Assembly: GCA_032622095.1 (NCBI GenBank)
Contig: CP136062.1
Span: 310,001-374,000 of the forward strand
Reading direction: 5' to 3'
Source: Siphonodentalium dalli
Lineage: Eukaryota > Mollusca > Scaphopoda > Gadilida > Siphonodentaliidae
DNA: 64,000 bases
Shown: piece by piece, positions 24,057 through 37,100 of the stretch
How the letters are laid out: each line of letters begins with the position of its first letter
Position numbering within the stretch: position 1 is the first letter of the stretch
Notes under the pieces: generated by a model
The model's input: only the letters and a program-made list of their open reading frames with translations
Database searches by the model: none
What the model was told of the DNA's origin: nothing
Made by a program: the position numbers and the translations under genes

Positions 24057-25147
24057 AGCCATTGCCAAGAAGAACATGCAGAAATATAATGGGCATTTTA
24101 TAATTATGTGTGTGAAGTTAGTTCGACGTTCGATATTCAATTTTATTACATTATCCTACCCTTATCCCATTCAATAAACCCATTCTATAAATTGTGATAT
24201 TAAACGTTCGTTTAATAACAAGAAATAGGGCCAGGTGACCTTTGACTTACGTTTGTCGTCTGTTTACATTCCGTACGCTACGTCACAAAATACTATGGCT
24301 TCCAATATTTTTCCAACAAACTATAATGAATGAAGAGTTTGAAAAGCTATTTATTAAAAATACGCCATTATATACGGGAAATGGTCTTTATTTATCTGGG
24401 ACTATTTGTTTACGCGGGTATAGTTACGTGAAACGTCATCGGATGCCTTATAGAAGCCGATGTTAGATTTGCGTCCCATTTGTTGATTTAAGTATGTTTT
24501 GTCGAGGTTTTGTATCATGTAATAAATAGAATCTACGACTCGTCCCCAGTTTACAGCGGAATGTTCAAAACTCGTCCAGTAAATTAGGTCTGGGCGAGCT
24601 AATTTAATGAACTCGTTTTGTAAATTCTGGTATAAACTGGGACTCGTTACATAATTGTAGATTCTCTATGACATTCGCGTGAGTTTCACGTTCGACGTTT
24701 GATATTCGACTTAGAAAATTACAACAAAAATCCATTTCGGTTTTTGCGGAGGGGGGGGGGGGGTACCATATAGTTCCAACTCGTGCTCTCTCATTCAAAT
24801 AAGGTCAGATAATTCTTGTTTTTCCTGGGTTTTTTTCCAGACCATTTATATAGCTGGACTTCTGAAGACCTAATGTGTACTCTCACGTCTGGAGTTTGTC
24901 CGATTTCCCTCCATTTCCCGTTTTCCAGACCCCCCCCCCCCCCCAATTAAAATATTTACAGTTGATTCAAGATGGTTATAGAGGGCACAGGCTGTGAATA
25001 GGTCGGGATATCCCGAACAAATCAGAACAGAACACAACGTTATAATAACGTTGCGTTTGTCTATGGGGAAATCAGTCAGAATTTACTGACGAACACCAAA
25101 TTTAGAGTAGGGTTCATAAAAATTGTGTGACTTAGTTAAGTTTAACG
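24057..25147. other. Intergenic sequence with one imperfect hairpin
   Basis: An imperfect hairpin occupies about 24537-24655 (GACTCGTCCCCAGTTTA facing TAAACTGGGACTCG). Long G or C homopolymers occur near 24752 and 24931. Two GTTCGACGTT(C/T)GATATTC motifs are present near 24121 and 24693. No gene is seen. Confidence 0.45.
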
Positions 25148-26116
25148 ATGTGGCATAATATTTCATAATAGTCCGAATTTGACGAGTTTGTATTTTCGTG
25201 ACTTTAATTTCTTTAATTAAAAGTGTTTTCTTTTATTAATTTCATAAACATTTTAATTAATTACTACAGCTTTTAAAAATTAAATACTACAGCTTAAGAG
25301 TTAGACTAGACTCCTGGTTCAACTCAAGCAGTGACGATGTTTCACTTTAGTTATTTATTGAACGTTGATCTATTTTAGCCTATATATATGATGCAGAAAC
25401 CAGAATTGTCGTTTTCTTATTCTAATAATAATATCGATATATAAATATTCATTAATTATCAATTCAATAATTAATTAATTGTTAATTCGCCGCCATTCTA
25501 TTTACTAGAACGGCATAATATTATATTGAAAAACATTAATTATTGTAAAGTATAATAAATCACACACTCACACACAACAAAAATAACAACAGCAAATAAA
25601 AAAAACTTTGCTAAATCCCCGATTTTGAAGATCCCCCGGAGATACCCGAATCTGGTCAGCAATCTTCGCGGGATATTTAGTATTGGGGATCCGCGGCCTT
25701 GCTCCTTGCGTTTTCGAACCGTCGCGTTGATATTTGATATTGTGTTGATATTCGTAAGAATTGGTATGTCAAGTCCTAGGATGTTATATACTATTAAAAC
25801 AAAGGACGCGTGCCCTTAGTCATGCGCAAGAGAAATGTGTATTATTTTGAGATTAATATCAAGTTTGATTTAATAAACATTTGAAAGTTTTAAGTATCCT
25901 ATGGCCGATAATCTCTTCATGCAGGCACATATAGTAATGCCCGCCAGTTGGCCAACGGACAGTTCCGGATATAATTATATACAGGCGAACGTTACAGTGG
26001 TGGTAGCGCTGCAGGATTTTGTGTTTGTCTTTTGTGGGAATTTGCAGCTTGTGTAACTTAGAATAATTCAGAAGCTCAAGCTCGAAAAAGGGTTACTCGG
26101 GAAAGAGAGCTGCTGT

Positions 26117-26295
26117 GAGCCCGGCGAAGGGGGCCGATTCACTCACTAAAACGAGGACGACGACGTGAGCCCGACGAAGGGGGCCGATTCGCTCACTAAA
26201 ACGAGGACGACGACGTAAACTTAGAGCTGCTGTGAGCCCGACGAAGGGGGCCGATTCGCTCACTAAAACGAGGACGACGACGTAAACTCAGAGCT
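26117..26295. repeat. Short tandem repeat, about 50-66 bp unit, three copies
   Basis: The unit is built on TGAGCCCGACGAAGGGGGCC and ends CGAGGACGACGACGT. Copies start near 26134, 26167 and 26234. The spacing differs because one copy lacks the TAAACTTAGAGCTGC linker. Confidence 0.8.
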
Positions 26296-26339
26296 AGCTG
26301 TCAGAGCGACCGAGCTCGAGAATGAGGAGCACACCGACT

Positions 26340-26796
26340 TCACAGTACGCTCTAGCAAAACGAGAATTTCAAGTTAGATAACCGGATCATACCGACTTCA
26401 CAGTACGCTCTAGCAAAACGAGAATTCAAGTTAGAGAACTGGATAATACCGACTTCACAGTACGCTCTAGCAAAACGAGAATTCAAGTTAGAGAACTGGA
26501 TAATACCGACTTCACAGTACGCTCTAGCTAAACGAGAATTCAAGATAGAGAACCGGAGCATACCGACTTCCCAGTACGCTCCAGCTAAACGATAATTCAA
26601 GTTAGATAACCGGAGCATACCGACTTCCCAGTACGCTCCAGCTAAACGATAATTCAAGTTAGATAACCGGAGCATACCGACTTCCCAGTACGCTCTAGCA
26701 AAACGAGAATTCAAGTTAGAGAACCGGAGCATACCGACTTCTCAGTACGCTCTAGCTAAACGAGAATTCAAGTTAGAGAACCGGAGCATACCGACT
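26340..26796. repeat. 57-bp tandem repeat, eight copies
   Basis: Unit of 57 bp with core ACCGACTTC(A/C)CAGTACGCTC and ACGAGAATTCAAGTTAGA. It equals 19 codons, so a frame can persist through several units. It is inside the possible LTR relic. Confidence 0.85.
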
Positions 26797-27240
26797 CGAG
26801 CGGACGAGCACAGTACTCACGATGAAGAGGGAATGAGCACACTACTCACAGTGAAGATGCTTATTGGCCCGAGATACAGAGCCTACATAACACATATTCG
26901 ATCCCATAGATCACTCCACGTGAGAGCGCTATAAAAAGAGCAAGACTATATATGGAGAAGAAAAAAATGGGATGAAGGAGAAGATCACTCAATCTTTCCG
27001 GCCCAACTGTTCCCTCCACTACTGGAGAAGAAATGTGTAACTGACAAAGAAGAGCAGTATATGCATACATGTCGATGGGAGCAACTTGGACCATCTCGAA
27101 AAAAGGAGCACTCCAGTTTCAGAGAGGGACCTGATCGATACATGAGTCCACTGGACAAAAACAAATAATAATACCTTCGGCTGTCAAAAACATGATATAT
27201 GTTGGTATTTAATTGTGTTTGTGTGTACACCTATATCAAT

Positions 27241-27949
27241 AAAACACATATATGTTGGATTGATACCTGGTTTCAGTTCTTGTATTGATGGTATCTGGTT
27301 TTTATGTCAAAATAGTTTTTATTGCTTTATTGAGCTATATGTTTAACGCTTTTGTCAAAGTACCCCATTCCACCTGAAAATTCAACAGTCTATCACCTCT
27401 CAAAGTTCTGATCTTTTCCATATGAGTTCGGTTAACTAATTCATTCAAAAAAGCTTTTAAAGATAACTCAATGGGGGTCGAATTTCGTTTTATAAATATA
27501 ATTTTTTTAAATAATTAAAATAATGCTTCTTATATTGGCACCCTTTTCCGGCGAGACACCAAATAATATGTTACAGTTTGTAAGTTGGATATCTAGTATG
27601 TTGGTGTTTATCCAGCATTGTACTGTTCTTAAGAAACATGATACTATAGGACAGTCAAAAAATATGTGGGAAATTGATTATATCATTTGACATCTGTTAC
27701 AGATGGGAATACTTGTTAATAATAGTAATATTTTATCTTCGCACAAGATTAACCCTTACTGGGCCTGACAAATTTAATATTATTTTTTATAATTGTTAAA
27801 AACTGTAAGAACAAATTTAAATGAAAGTGTCAATGACGTTGTAACACAACTTGGAAAGGGAATACTTTCATGTGTTACAGTCAATGGAGCGATTAAGAAT
27901 GCGGAAAGTTGAAATGTCTAAGTAATACTAGATGTCAGCATGAAGAGAT
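27241..27949. other. Unique AT-rich sequence
   Basis: No reading frame, repeat or element end is recognised. Confidence 0.4.
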
Positions 27950-28810
27950 ATAATCCAAGATGGTTGCTGGCCGCTATGTTTTCGAATGAAATTCAAAACA
28001 TATGATAGCTTCCATCTAGTAGATCAAAAATCAAGATTAATATGAAATTTGGTGATGATCGGCTGAGGGAAGTGGACTGTAGGGTGTGCCAAAAATGACT
28101 CGTTCCCATCTACATGTCAATGTTAACAGCCATGACAAATTTCATAATGATCGGACCAAAGCTACGACTTGTAGCCCGTGCCAAAGGATTTAGTCATGCA
28201 ATGAGTAAAATCCAAGATGGCTGCCAGCGACCATGTTTTATGGCCGAATGACCCAAAAATGACTCGTTCCCATCTAAATGTCAATATTAACATCCATGAC
28301 AATTTTTATGATGATCCTACCAAAGGTACGACCTGTAGCCCGTGACAAAGGATTTAGTCATGCAAAGAGTAAAATCCAAGATGGCTGCCTGCGGCCATGT
28401 TTGATGGCCGAATGACCCCAAAATGTCAATGTCAACCGCTATGACAAATTTCATAATGGTCCGACCAAAGATACGACCTGTAGCCCGTGCCAAAGGATTT
28501 AGCCTGGTCATGCAAAGAATAAAATCCAAGATGGCTGCCGTCGGCCATGTTTTATGGCCGAACGCCCCCAAAATTACTCGTTCTACGTGTCAATAGTAAC
28601 ATCCATGACAATTGCATGATGATCGGACGAACAGTACGACCTGTAGCCCGTGCTAATGGATTGAATTTTTAAATCCAAGATGGCTGCTGGCGGCCATATT
28701 ATTTTCCGAATGACCCCAAAATGACTCGTTCCCATTTACATGTCAATGTCAACAGCTATGACAAATTTCATAATGATCCGACCAAAGGTACGACAGGTAG
28801 CCCGCGCTAA
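27950..28810. repeat. Tandem repeat of about 150-160 bp, five to six copies
   Basis: Units recur at about 27953, 28211, 28372, 28521 and 28671, judged by the motif AATCCAAGATGG(C/T)TGC. Each also holds CCAAAATGACTCGTTCCCAT, CATGACAAATTTCATAATGA and ACGACCTGTAGCCCGTGC. Copies differ by indels and substitutions, so the array is not recent. No coding frame runs through it. Confidence 0.85.
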
Positions 28811-28844
28811 AGGAAATTGCCATGGCAATAGCTCAAACTTTACA

Positions 28845-29262
28845 AAGTAAAGTTGAGCTAAAAATGATAAAAACAAATTAAAGAATGTAAGAAAAAATGA
28901 TAAAGAATGTAAGAAAAAACGATAAAATTGTTAAAGCATGTAAGCAAAAATGACAACACAAAATGATAAAATAGTTAAAAATAATATAAGAAAAAATGAT
29001 AAAAATTGTTATAGAATGTAAGAAATAATAATTTAAAAAATGATAAAAACTGCTAAACAATGTAAGAAAAAATGATAAAACAAAAATGATAAAAATTGTT
29101 AAAGAATGTAAGAAAAATTGATAAAAAAAACAAACTGTTAGGCCAGTGCATTCTCTTATATATGCGAGGCGACCTATGGTCGACTCGCATATATAAGAGA
29201 ATGCATCGGCACATGGTCTTAAATATTGCGCCAGCGCAGCTCCCATCATGAAAGGGTTAATA
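28845..29262. mobile_element. Partial MITE with one 67-bp palindrome
   Basis: An AT-rich repeated stretch (units like TTGTTAAAGAATGTAAGAAA on the plus strand) leads into one palindrome at 29143-29209 and ends near GAAAGGGTTAA at about 29262. This recalls the AAAGGGTTAA end of the piggyBac-like MITEs. The other end is not found. Confidence 0.55.
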
Positions 29263-29454
29263 TAAGCGACCAGTATATATGGTTATAAACCATTGACATT
29301 AACCGACTTGTAAGTTAATTACACGTATAGAGGTTTTTATTGTATTGACCCCTGGTCATAATCCTTACCTGCAGCCAAACTCCATAGGAAAATAATCAGA
29401 ACATCGCAAACTTGCGAAATTATCATGAAATGAACCTTCATGTCAGAGCATGGC

Positions 29455-29790
29455 AACTAATGTCAGCGATGCCCTGTTCACTCCACGCCGATCCAACTAA
29501 TGTCTGAGGTGCCACTGTTCACTCAACGCCGATCCAACTAATGTCTGAGGTGCCACTGTTTACTCCACGCCGATCTCAACTAATGTCCGAGGTGCCACTG
29601 TTCACGCAACGCCGATCTCAACTAATGTCAGAGGTGCCACTGTTCACTCAACGCCGATCAAACTAATGTCCTAGATGCCCCTGTTCACTCCAAACCGATC
29701 TCAACTAATGTCAGAGGTGCCACTGTTCACTCCACGCCGATCCAACTAATGTCCTAGATGCCACTGTTCACTCCACGCCGATCGAATAAA
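29455..29790. repeat. 41-bp tandem repeat, about eight copies
   Basis: Unit core ACTAATGTC(T/A)GAGGTGCCAC, then TGTTCACTC(A/C)ACGCCGATC. Copies differ at a few positions and in one or two bases of length. Confidence 0.85.
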
Positions 29791-30029
29791 GTTCGTTTCA
29801 TTCACAAGGGCTGCGCAATAAAAGTTACTGCGATTGATATTTGGTTGACATGAACCATTGTCTCAGACCATACACGGTATAGCATGAGCATCTAAATCTG
29901 AAGACTGTTATATTGACGCCCGGAATACGTCGTGCATGAGTATGTTGTTAACCGTCGTTAAATAATTGATCAAGAACTCCGCTGACCAAAGATACAAGAG
30001 ATTCTACAGGAGGACAACAATTGTCCAAA

Positions 30030-30362
30030 TATTGGCATCGACCCCTGGCAGCTCCAGTATCAGTCTGTGTTTATTACAAAGAATTCATGATACGTATTGA
30101 TTGGACACTATGTGATGCAGGTAGGACACATGTCCTGATAATGACACCGATCCCTGGCAGCTCCAGTATCAGTCTGTGTTTATTACAAAGAATTCATGAT
30201 ACGTATTGATTGGACACTATGTGATGCAGGTAGGACACATGTCCTGATAATGACACCGATCCCTGGCAGCTCCAGTATCAGTCTGTGTTTATTACAAAGA
30301 ATTCATGACACGTATTGATTGGACACTATGTGATGCAGGTAGGACACATGTCCTCACAGTGA
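30030..30362. repeat. 109-bp minisatellite, first block, three copies
   Basis: Same unit as the long array at 31389-34682, but every copy here reads AAAGAATTCATG where the long array reads AAAGTATTCATG. This shows that the two blocks have evolved separately since they split. Confidence 0.95.
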
Positions 30363-31388
30363 CACCCAGTCTGGAGTAAACTACATACCCACATATAAAA
30401 AAAATAGTGGGTCTGACGACCTTTCGTTCAGTTTTCATTTCCCAAACCCGGGATTCCTTGTAATTACCGCCAATCAAAACTTAGCTCCAAGAAATGTGTG
30501 CCCCAATAAAAAACTAGTAACATGTCACGTGCTCTCGGTGTGGAAATTCCGAAGGTGTGGCTAAATGTTGTTAAAATAGTATCCATGACGTCATGTTATA
30601 CCGGAAGAGAAATTCACAAATCGACAAATAAAGTAGATTGTTGACGAGCGGTCGAAAGTTTAAAATCAAGAATCACCGGAATTTGGATTGCAGGCAACTG
30701 TAATTAGGGTACAACTGGCCAATCTTTGGAGCTAATAATACGGCTGTGTAAGGTCGGGAGGGTTTCGGTGGGGTTGGTGGTAGAATTGTGTTGCTCTACG
30801 CTCGTTTTGGCTGCGGTGGTACTACTGCCGGTACTGGGGAACTGATAGATCGTTTTGTTATGTCATTTAACTTGTTTTTAGTTCTGTAGTTGTTTTAGCA
30901 GATAGTCCCGACATTCATGTATTTTTGATTCGTGGCCGTTGATTTGTGTTATTTTTTGACAACATGGGCGACAAATCGCCTGGCCAATCTAAAAAATAAT
31001 TCGTTCTGAGTCCAAGAGATCCACATAAATTGACATTTTTTATAATTTCAAGAAGATCTGTCTTAGTTATTGTACATATAATTTTGGATCCCGGAAGCTA
31101 GCTGTTTCCCTTTATTGTCAGTAAAACAACCGCCGAACGAAAAGTCACAAACCCTGCAACTATTAATTCCGATTCTTAGAATCGGCTTCACAGGGTTGAA
31201 TCGGCCATGACGGCACTGGCACGTGACCATGTTTACGCCTGTCAATCACAACTAATTTCAGATTTATATTTAGTGCCGTGTGACGTAATTTGGGGGAAGC
31301 CCACAACCGTTCAGAAATGAAAAGTTGATGGGAATGCAATAGACTCAGTATCAGTATGAATCTGAGTGTATGTTTACATAGACTGAGT
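30363..31388. other. 1-kb unique spacer between two blocks of the 109-bp repeat
   Basis: Non-repetitive sequence with a GT-rich segment near 30750-30830 (GGTTTCGGTGGGGTTGGTGG). The left junction follows GTGACACCCAG and the right junction resumes at GACACCGACCCC, which suggests an insertion into the array or two separately grown blocks. No gene or terminal repeat is visible. Confidence 0.5.
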
Positions 31389-34300
31389 GACACCGACCCC
31401 TGGCAGCTCCAGTATCAGTCTGTGTTAATTACAAAGTATTCATGATACGTATTGATTGGACACTATGTGATACAGGTAAGACACATGTCCTCACAGTGAC
31501 ACCGATCCCTGGCAGCTCCAGTATCAGTCTGTGTTTATTACAAAGTATTCATGATACGTATTGATTGGACACTATGTGATACAGGTAGGACACATGTCCT
31601 CACAGTGACACCGATCCCTGGCAGCTCCAGTATCAGTCGGGGTTTATTACAAAGTATTCATGACACGTATTGATTGGACACTATGTGATCCAGGTAGGAC
31701 GCTTGTCCTGATAATGACACTGACCCCTGGCAGCTCCAGTATCAGTCTGTGTTTATTACAAAGTATTCATGATACGTATTGATTGGACACTATGTGATAC
31801 AGGTAGGACACATGTCCTCACAGTGACACCGATCCCTGGCAGCTCCAGTATCAGTCGGGGTTTATTACAAAGTATTCATGACACGTATTGATTGGACACT
31901 ATGTGATCCAGGTAGGACGCTTGTCCTGATAATGACACTGACCCCTGGCAGCTCCAGTATCAGTCTGTGTTTATTACAAAGTATTCATGATACGTATTGA
32001 TTGGACACTATGTGATTCAGGTAGGACACATGTCCTCACAGTGACATCGATCCCTGGCAGATCCAGTATCAGTCGGGGTTTATTACAAAGTATTTATGAT
32101 ACGTATTGATTGGACACTATGTGATTCAGGTAGGTAGGACGCCTGTCCTCACAGTGACACCGACTCCTGGCAGCTCCAGTATCAGTCTGTGTTTATTACA
32201 AAGTATTCATGATACGTATTGATTGGACACTATGTGATGCAGGTAGGACACATGTCCTCACAGTGACACCGATCCCTGGCAGCTCCAGTATCAGTCGGGG
32301 TTTATTACAAAGTATTCATGATATGTATTGATTGGACACTATGTGATTCAGGTAGGACACATGTCCTCATAATGACACCGATCCCTGGCAGCTCCAGTAT
32401 CAGTCTGTGTTTATTACAAAGTATTCATGATACGTATTGATTGGACACTATGTGATACAGGTAGGGCACATGTCCTCACAGTGACACCGATCCCTGGCAG
32501 CTCCAGTATCAGTCTTGGTTTATTACAAAGTATTTATGATACGTATTGATTGGACACTATGTGATTCAGGTAGGACACATGTCCTGATAATGACATCGAC
32601 CCCTGGCAGCTCCAGTATCAGTCGGGGTTTATTACAAAGTATTCATGATACGTATTGATTGGACACTATGTGATGCTGGTAGGACACATGTCCTCATAAT
32701 GACACCGACCCCTGGCAGCTCCAGTATCAGTCTGTGTTTATTACAAAGTATTCATGATACGTATTGATTGGACACTATGTGATGCAGGTAGGACACATGT
32801 CCTCATAATGACACCGAACCCTGGCAGCTCCAGTATCAGTCTGTGTTTATTACAAAGTATTCATGATACGTATTGATTGGACACTATGTGATGCAGGTAG
32901 GACGCCTGTCCTGAAAATGACACCGAACCCTGGCAGCTCCAGTATCAGTCGGGGTTTATTACAAAGTATTCATGATACGTATTGATTGGACACTATGTGA
33001 TTCAGGTAGGACACATGTCCTCATAATGACACCGACCCCTGGCAGCTCCAATATCAGTCTGTGTTTATTACAAAGTATTCATGATACGTATTGATTGGAC
33101 ACTATGTGATGCAGGTAGGACACATGTCCTCATAATGACACCGACCCCTGGCAGCTCCAGTATCAGTCTGTGTTTATTACAAAGTATTCATGATATGTAT
33201 TGATTGGACACTATGTGATGCAGGTAGGACACATGTCCTCATAATGACACCGACCCCTGGCAGCTCCAGTATCAGTCTGTGTTAATTACAAAGTATTCAT
33301 GATACGTATTGATTGGACACTATGTGATGCAGGTAGGACACATGTCCTGATAATGACACCGACCCCTGGCAGCTCCAGTATCAGTCTGTGTTTATTACAA
33401 AGTATTCATGATACGTATTGATTGGACACTATGTGATCCAGGTAGGACACATGTCCTGATAATGACACCGACCCCTGGCAGCTCCAGTATCAGTCGGGGT
33501 TTATTACAAAGTATTCATGATACGTATTGATTGGACACTATGTGATCCAGGTAGGACACATGTCCTGATAATGACACCGACCCCTGGCAGCTCCAGTATC
33601 AGTCTGTGTTTATTACAAAGTATTCATGATACGTATTGATTGGACACTATGTGATGCAGGTAGGACACATGTCCTCATAATGACACCGACCCCTGGCAGC
33701 TCCAGTATCAGTCGGGGTTTATTACAAAGTATTCATGATACGTATTGATTGGACACTATGTGATGCAGGTAGGACACATGTCCTCATAATGACACCGACC
33801 CCTGGCAGATCCAGTATCAGTCGGGGTTTATTACAAAGTATTCATGATACGTATTGATTGGACACTATGTGATGCAGGTAGGACACATGTCCTCACAGTG
33901 ACATCGACCCCTGGCAGCTCCAGTATCAGTCGGGGTTTATTACAAAGTATTCATGATACGTATTGATTGGACACTATGTGATTCAGGTAAGACACATGTC
34001 CTCACAGTGACACCGACCCCTGGCAGCTCCAGTATCAGTCTGTGTTTATTACAAAGTATTCATGATACGTATTGATTGGACACTATGTGATGAAGGTAGG
34101 ACACATGTCCTCATAATGACACCGACTTCTGGCAGCTCCAGTATCAGTCTGTGTTTATTACAAAGTATTCATGATACGTATTGATTGGACACTATGTGAT
34201 GAAGGTAGGACACATGTCCTCATAATGACACCGACTCCTGGCAGCTCCAGTATCAGTCTGTGTTTATTACAAAGTATTCATGATACGTATTGATTGGACA

Positions 34301-34682
34301 CTATGTGATACAGGTAGGGCACATGTCCTCACAGTGACACCGACCCCTGGCAGCTCCAGTATCAGTCTAGGTTTATTACAAAGTATTCATGATACGTATT
34401 GATTGGACACTATGTGATGAAGGTAGGACACATGTCCTGATAATGGCACCGATCCCTGGCAGCTCCAGTATCAGTCTAGGTTTATTACAAAGTATTCATG
34501 ATACGTATTGATTGGACACTATGTGATTCAGGTAAGACACATGTCCTCACAGTGACACCGACCCCTGGCAGCTCCAGTATCAGTCTGTGTTTATTACAAA
34601 GTATTCATGATACGTATTGATTGGACACTATGTGATGCAGGTAGGACACATGTCCTCATAATGACACCGACCCCTGGCAGCC
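31389..34682. repeat. 109-bp minisatellite, main block, about 30 copies
   Basis: The unit contains CCTGGCAGCTCCAGTATCAG, TTATTACAAAGTATTCATGA and TGATTGGACACTATGTGAT, then CAGGTAGGACACATGTCCT. Variant positions are TCTGTGTTT versus TCGGGGTTT, the base before CAGG, and CTCACAGT versus CTGATAAT. Neighbouring units share variants in pairs, as expected of unequal exchange. A few units carry CAGGTAAGA, close to a splice-donor consensus. All frames contain stops. Confidence 0.97.
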
Positions 34683-34805
34683 TCGGGCAACAATCAACAC
34701 ACTTCCATTGACTTCTCACTTTAGTGAGGAACATACAAAATTATCCAATATAAATTTGAATTGGACATTCAGTGCCAAATAATATTATAATTTTATAATC
34801 ACATT

Positions 34806-35215
34806 CATTATCCATTCGATTCGAGTCAAGGAAACCACCCATCAAAGCTCAGAGTAATCAGATATCGATTTTTGAAGTTTGTTATTTCTCGAGATGTGCA
34901 ATTATTTGTGGCCCAGAAAAACGTCATCAAACGGACGGGTTTGGACAAAATTGCGGATGAAGATGGATAACTCTAAAATCAAGTGGTAATATGGCCAAAT
35001 TTCGTGATACTCAAGTGATAATACGGCCATATTTCGTTGAACAAAATGTTGATAAATAACACGTTTTGAGAAATTTGATACCATAGTTGACAACGGTTAG
35101 CATTATTTTTTTGCGATTAATCGAATCTCATAACTAAAGCGTATTTTGATGAAATGTTGTTGTTGTTTGATATTTATGATATGGAGATCGGATTGAGTAC
35201 CTTTAATATACATGC
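34806..35215. mobile_element. Diverged relative of the GGTACTC foldback MITE
   Basis: Shares TCGATTCGAGTCAAGGAAAC, the CCCATCAAAGCTCAGAGT block and the end GGATTGAGTACCT-TTAA with the element at 14788-15208. Its left terminus is not clear and the internal inverted-repeat partner is largely lost. Confidence 0.6.
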
Positions 35216-35514
35216 ATGTAATCAATTTAATCATTGTTTATTATTTGGAGAAAATTATATCTACCCTTTGGGGACCTTGATTGGAAATAGACATTCTGAT
35301 TCATAGGTTGCTAAGAGACCTATGACCTTTGTTTGGTGCGTGGGATTCATGCTATTCCCAGGCGGTATCCGCCAGTGTGTACGAGGGATTCATATATATA
35401 TATATACGTCACTGTTAGTCGGTATCCACCAGGGTATACGAGGGGTTCATATATATATATATATACGTTACTGTTAGTCGGTATCCGCCATGGTGTATGA
35501 GGGATTCATATATA

Positions 35515-36386
35515 TCTATCTATTATATATTTTGAAAGATCTGTGTGTGTGTTTGTTTGTGTGTGTGTGTGTGTGTGTGTTTGAAATCGATGGACTCGAA
35601 AACGACTAAGCCAATTTCGATGAAATTTGGTATTTGGATGTGTTTTCGGCCGGAGACGAACATAGGCATATTTATTTGTCCGTGCGAGGTCAACTTTTCA
35701 CGTGCCGAGGTCAAATCTGTTTTTACGCCGTTTTTGCGCTAATATATTTCAGTTCGGTGCTCACAAATCGATTCGATATAACGCGAATAATAAATTGCCA
35801 GTCATATAATTTGCACGGTTAGAATCTGTGTGGCTTCATCTTTCCAACGATATATAATATGTATGTATCCGTTTTAGTTATCTGCCTCAATTATTAGGTA
35901 CAAGTGGTACGATGCTTTTATCGGGATAAAATCAATGCGTAATTTCTATGACGTCGTCAGAGGTCATAAAGTTAGATTACGTTAACTCTCACCCTGCCGA
36001 TGCATTTGACTGTGTCGCGTTAACTCATCACCGGCCGAGGTATCCGCAAATGACATTGGGCTATATATCTCGAAAACGGGTGTAGCTATCGACTTGAAAT
36101 TTGGTATGTGAATGTATCTTGCCCCGGATACGAATTTTATCGGGTCGCCGAGCACGTGCGACGCCAGCTTCGCGCATGCGCAGACGAGATCTCGGAAACG
36201 GGTTGAGATATTGACTTTAAATTTGGTATGTGAATGTATCTTGCCCCGGATACGAATTTTATCGGGTCGCCGAGCACGTGCGACGCCAGCTTCGCGCATG
36301 CGCCGACCAGATCAAGGAAACGGGTGGAGCAATCGACTTGAAATTTGATTTTTTAATAGCCCGGACGAAGTCGGGTCACCTTCTAG
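35515..36386 (+). mobile_element. Nonautonomous Helitron inserted in the 53-bp minisatellite
   Basis: Begins TCTATCTATTATATA directly after an A and ends CTAG directly before a T. A hairpin lies a few bases before the end (CCCGGACGAAGTCGGG, then TCACCTT-CTAG). TC...CTAG ends, a 3' hairpin, no target duplication and insertion between A and T are the Helitron signature. Inside are a (GT)n tract at about 35541-35580 and a 122-bp direct repeat (from 36060 and 36182). The host repeat is intact without the insert at 37931-38034, 39560-39660 and 41180-41285. No Rep/helicase is present. Confidence 0.85.
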
Positions 36387-36980
36387 TATATATATATATA
36401 TACGTTACTGTTAGTCGGTGTCCACTAGGGTGTACGAGGGTTTCATATATGTATTTATCATATGACTCTATCATTATTTACGTTGGAAACTATGTCATAA
36501 ATCAATTTCATATCAATTACTAATTCATATCACCTTCCGATAATTTGATTGGTTTGTTGACAGAAAGTGTTTTCTGATTGGCTGAATGGCAGCCGGGGGC
36601 CGAGCCGCATCTCTGAATAAATGCATGTCAAATTCGTGCGCGTCAAATACACGAATCAACGCGATGCCGAAATTCTCGCAATTATAATCTTGAAATATAT
36701 AGTTTTGGACATTGTTATACGATAAATAGAATATGTAATTCGTATTTATCTAATAAACATACGATATAATGTCACAAACTGAGACCAGAATAGCGCACTA
36801 TATCTTCGCGTGCATATTATTTCTGCTAGTTCACCAGGTGTATTTGGGCTTCCGGTGCAATGAAGTGACGTCACATTAACCTTTTGCTGCCGATGTCATA
36901 TAGCTATTTAGTGATTTGTGTGAGTTTTGGACATAATAATCAATTTATATGTGTCATATGATAAATAGAATATGTAATTC

Positions 36981-37100
36981 GTGTTTCTCTCATATGATAT
37001 TTATGAAACTCGTCACGAATTTTCAGTTTTCTCTCGCCGGAGGCTCGAGAAAACTGAAAATTCTTAGACTCGTTTCATAAATATCATATGAGAGAAACAC
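36981..37100. repeat. 120-bp hairpin repeated in each higher-order unit
   Basis: Arms starting GTGTTTCTCTCATATGATAT and ending in its complement enclose a second pair, TTTTCAGTTTTCTC and GAGAAAACTGAAAA, around a GCCGGAGGC centre. Further copies lie at 38559-38678, 40188-40307 and 41798-41917. Confidence 0.9.

Larger units (their letters stand above)
25148..27240 (+). mobile_element. Possible broken LTR-element relic
   Basis: A TG-starting, AT-rich segment with AATAAA ends GTTACA near 25994. It is followed at once by TGGTGGTAGCGCTGC, which looks like a primer-binding site. Downstream are repeat-bearing, protein-like fragments on the plus strand. A second LTR is not found, so this is at best an old broken remnant, perhaps of a Gypsy-like element. 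Weak call. Confidence 0.25.

Noticed and set aside
23949-24140. Signal-peptide-like frame on the minus strand upstream of the lectin exon (YFCMFFLAMAVLPCANA)
   Set aside because: The latter half is the MITE palindrome, and no donor in the phase needed by the exon at 23599 was found. Not accepted as the lectin's first exon, though the region remains a candidate.
28317-28571. Minus-strand frame with repeated GHKTWP(T/Q)AAILDF
   Set aside because: Translation of the 150-160 bp tandem repeat; it does not persist through the array.
35982-36299. Minus-strand frame with ARRPDKIR and HIPNFKS
   Set aside because: Lies in the 122-bp direct repeat inside the Helitron; the frame comes from the repeat, with no known domain.
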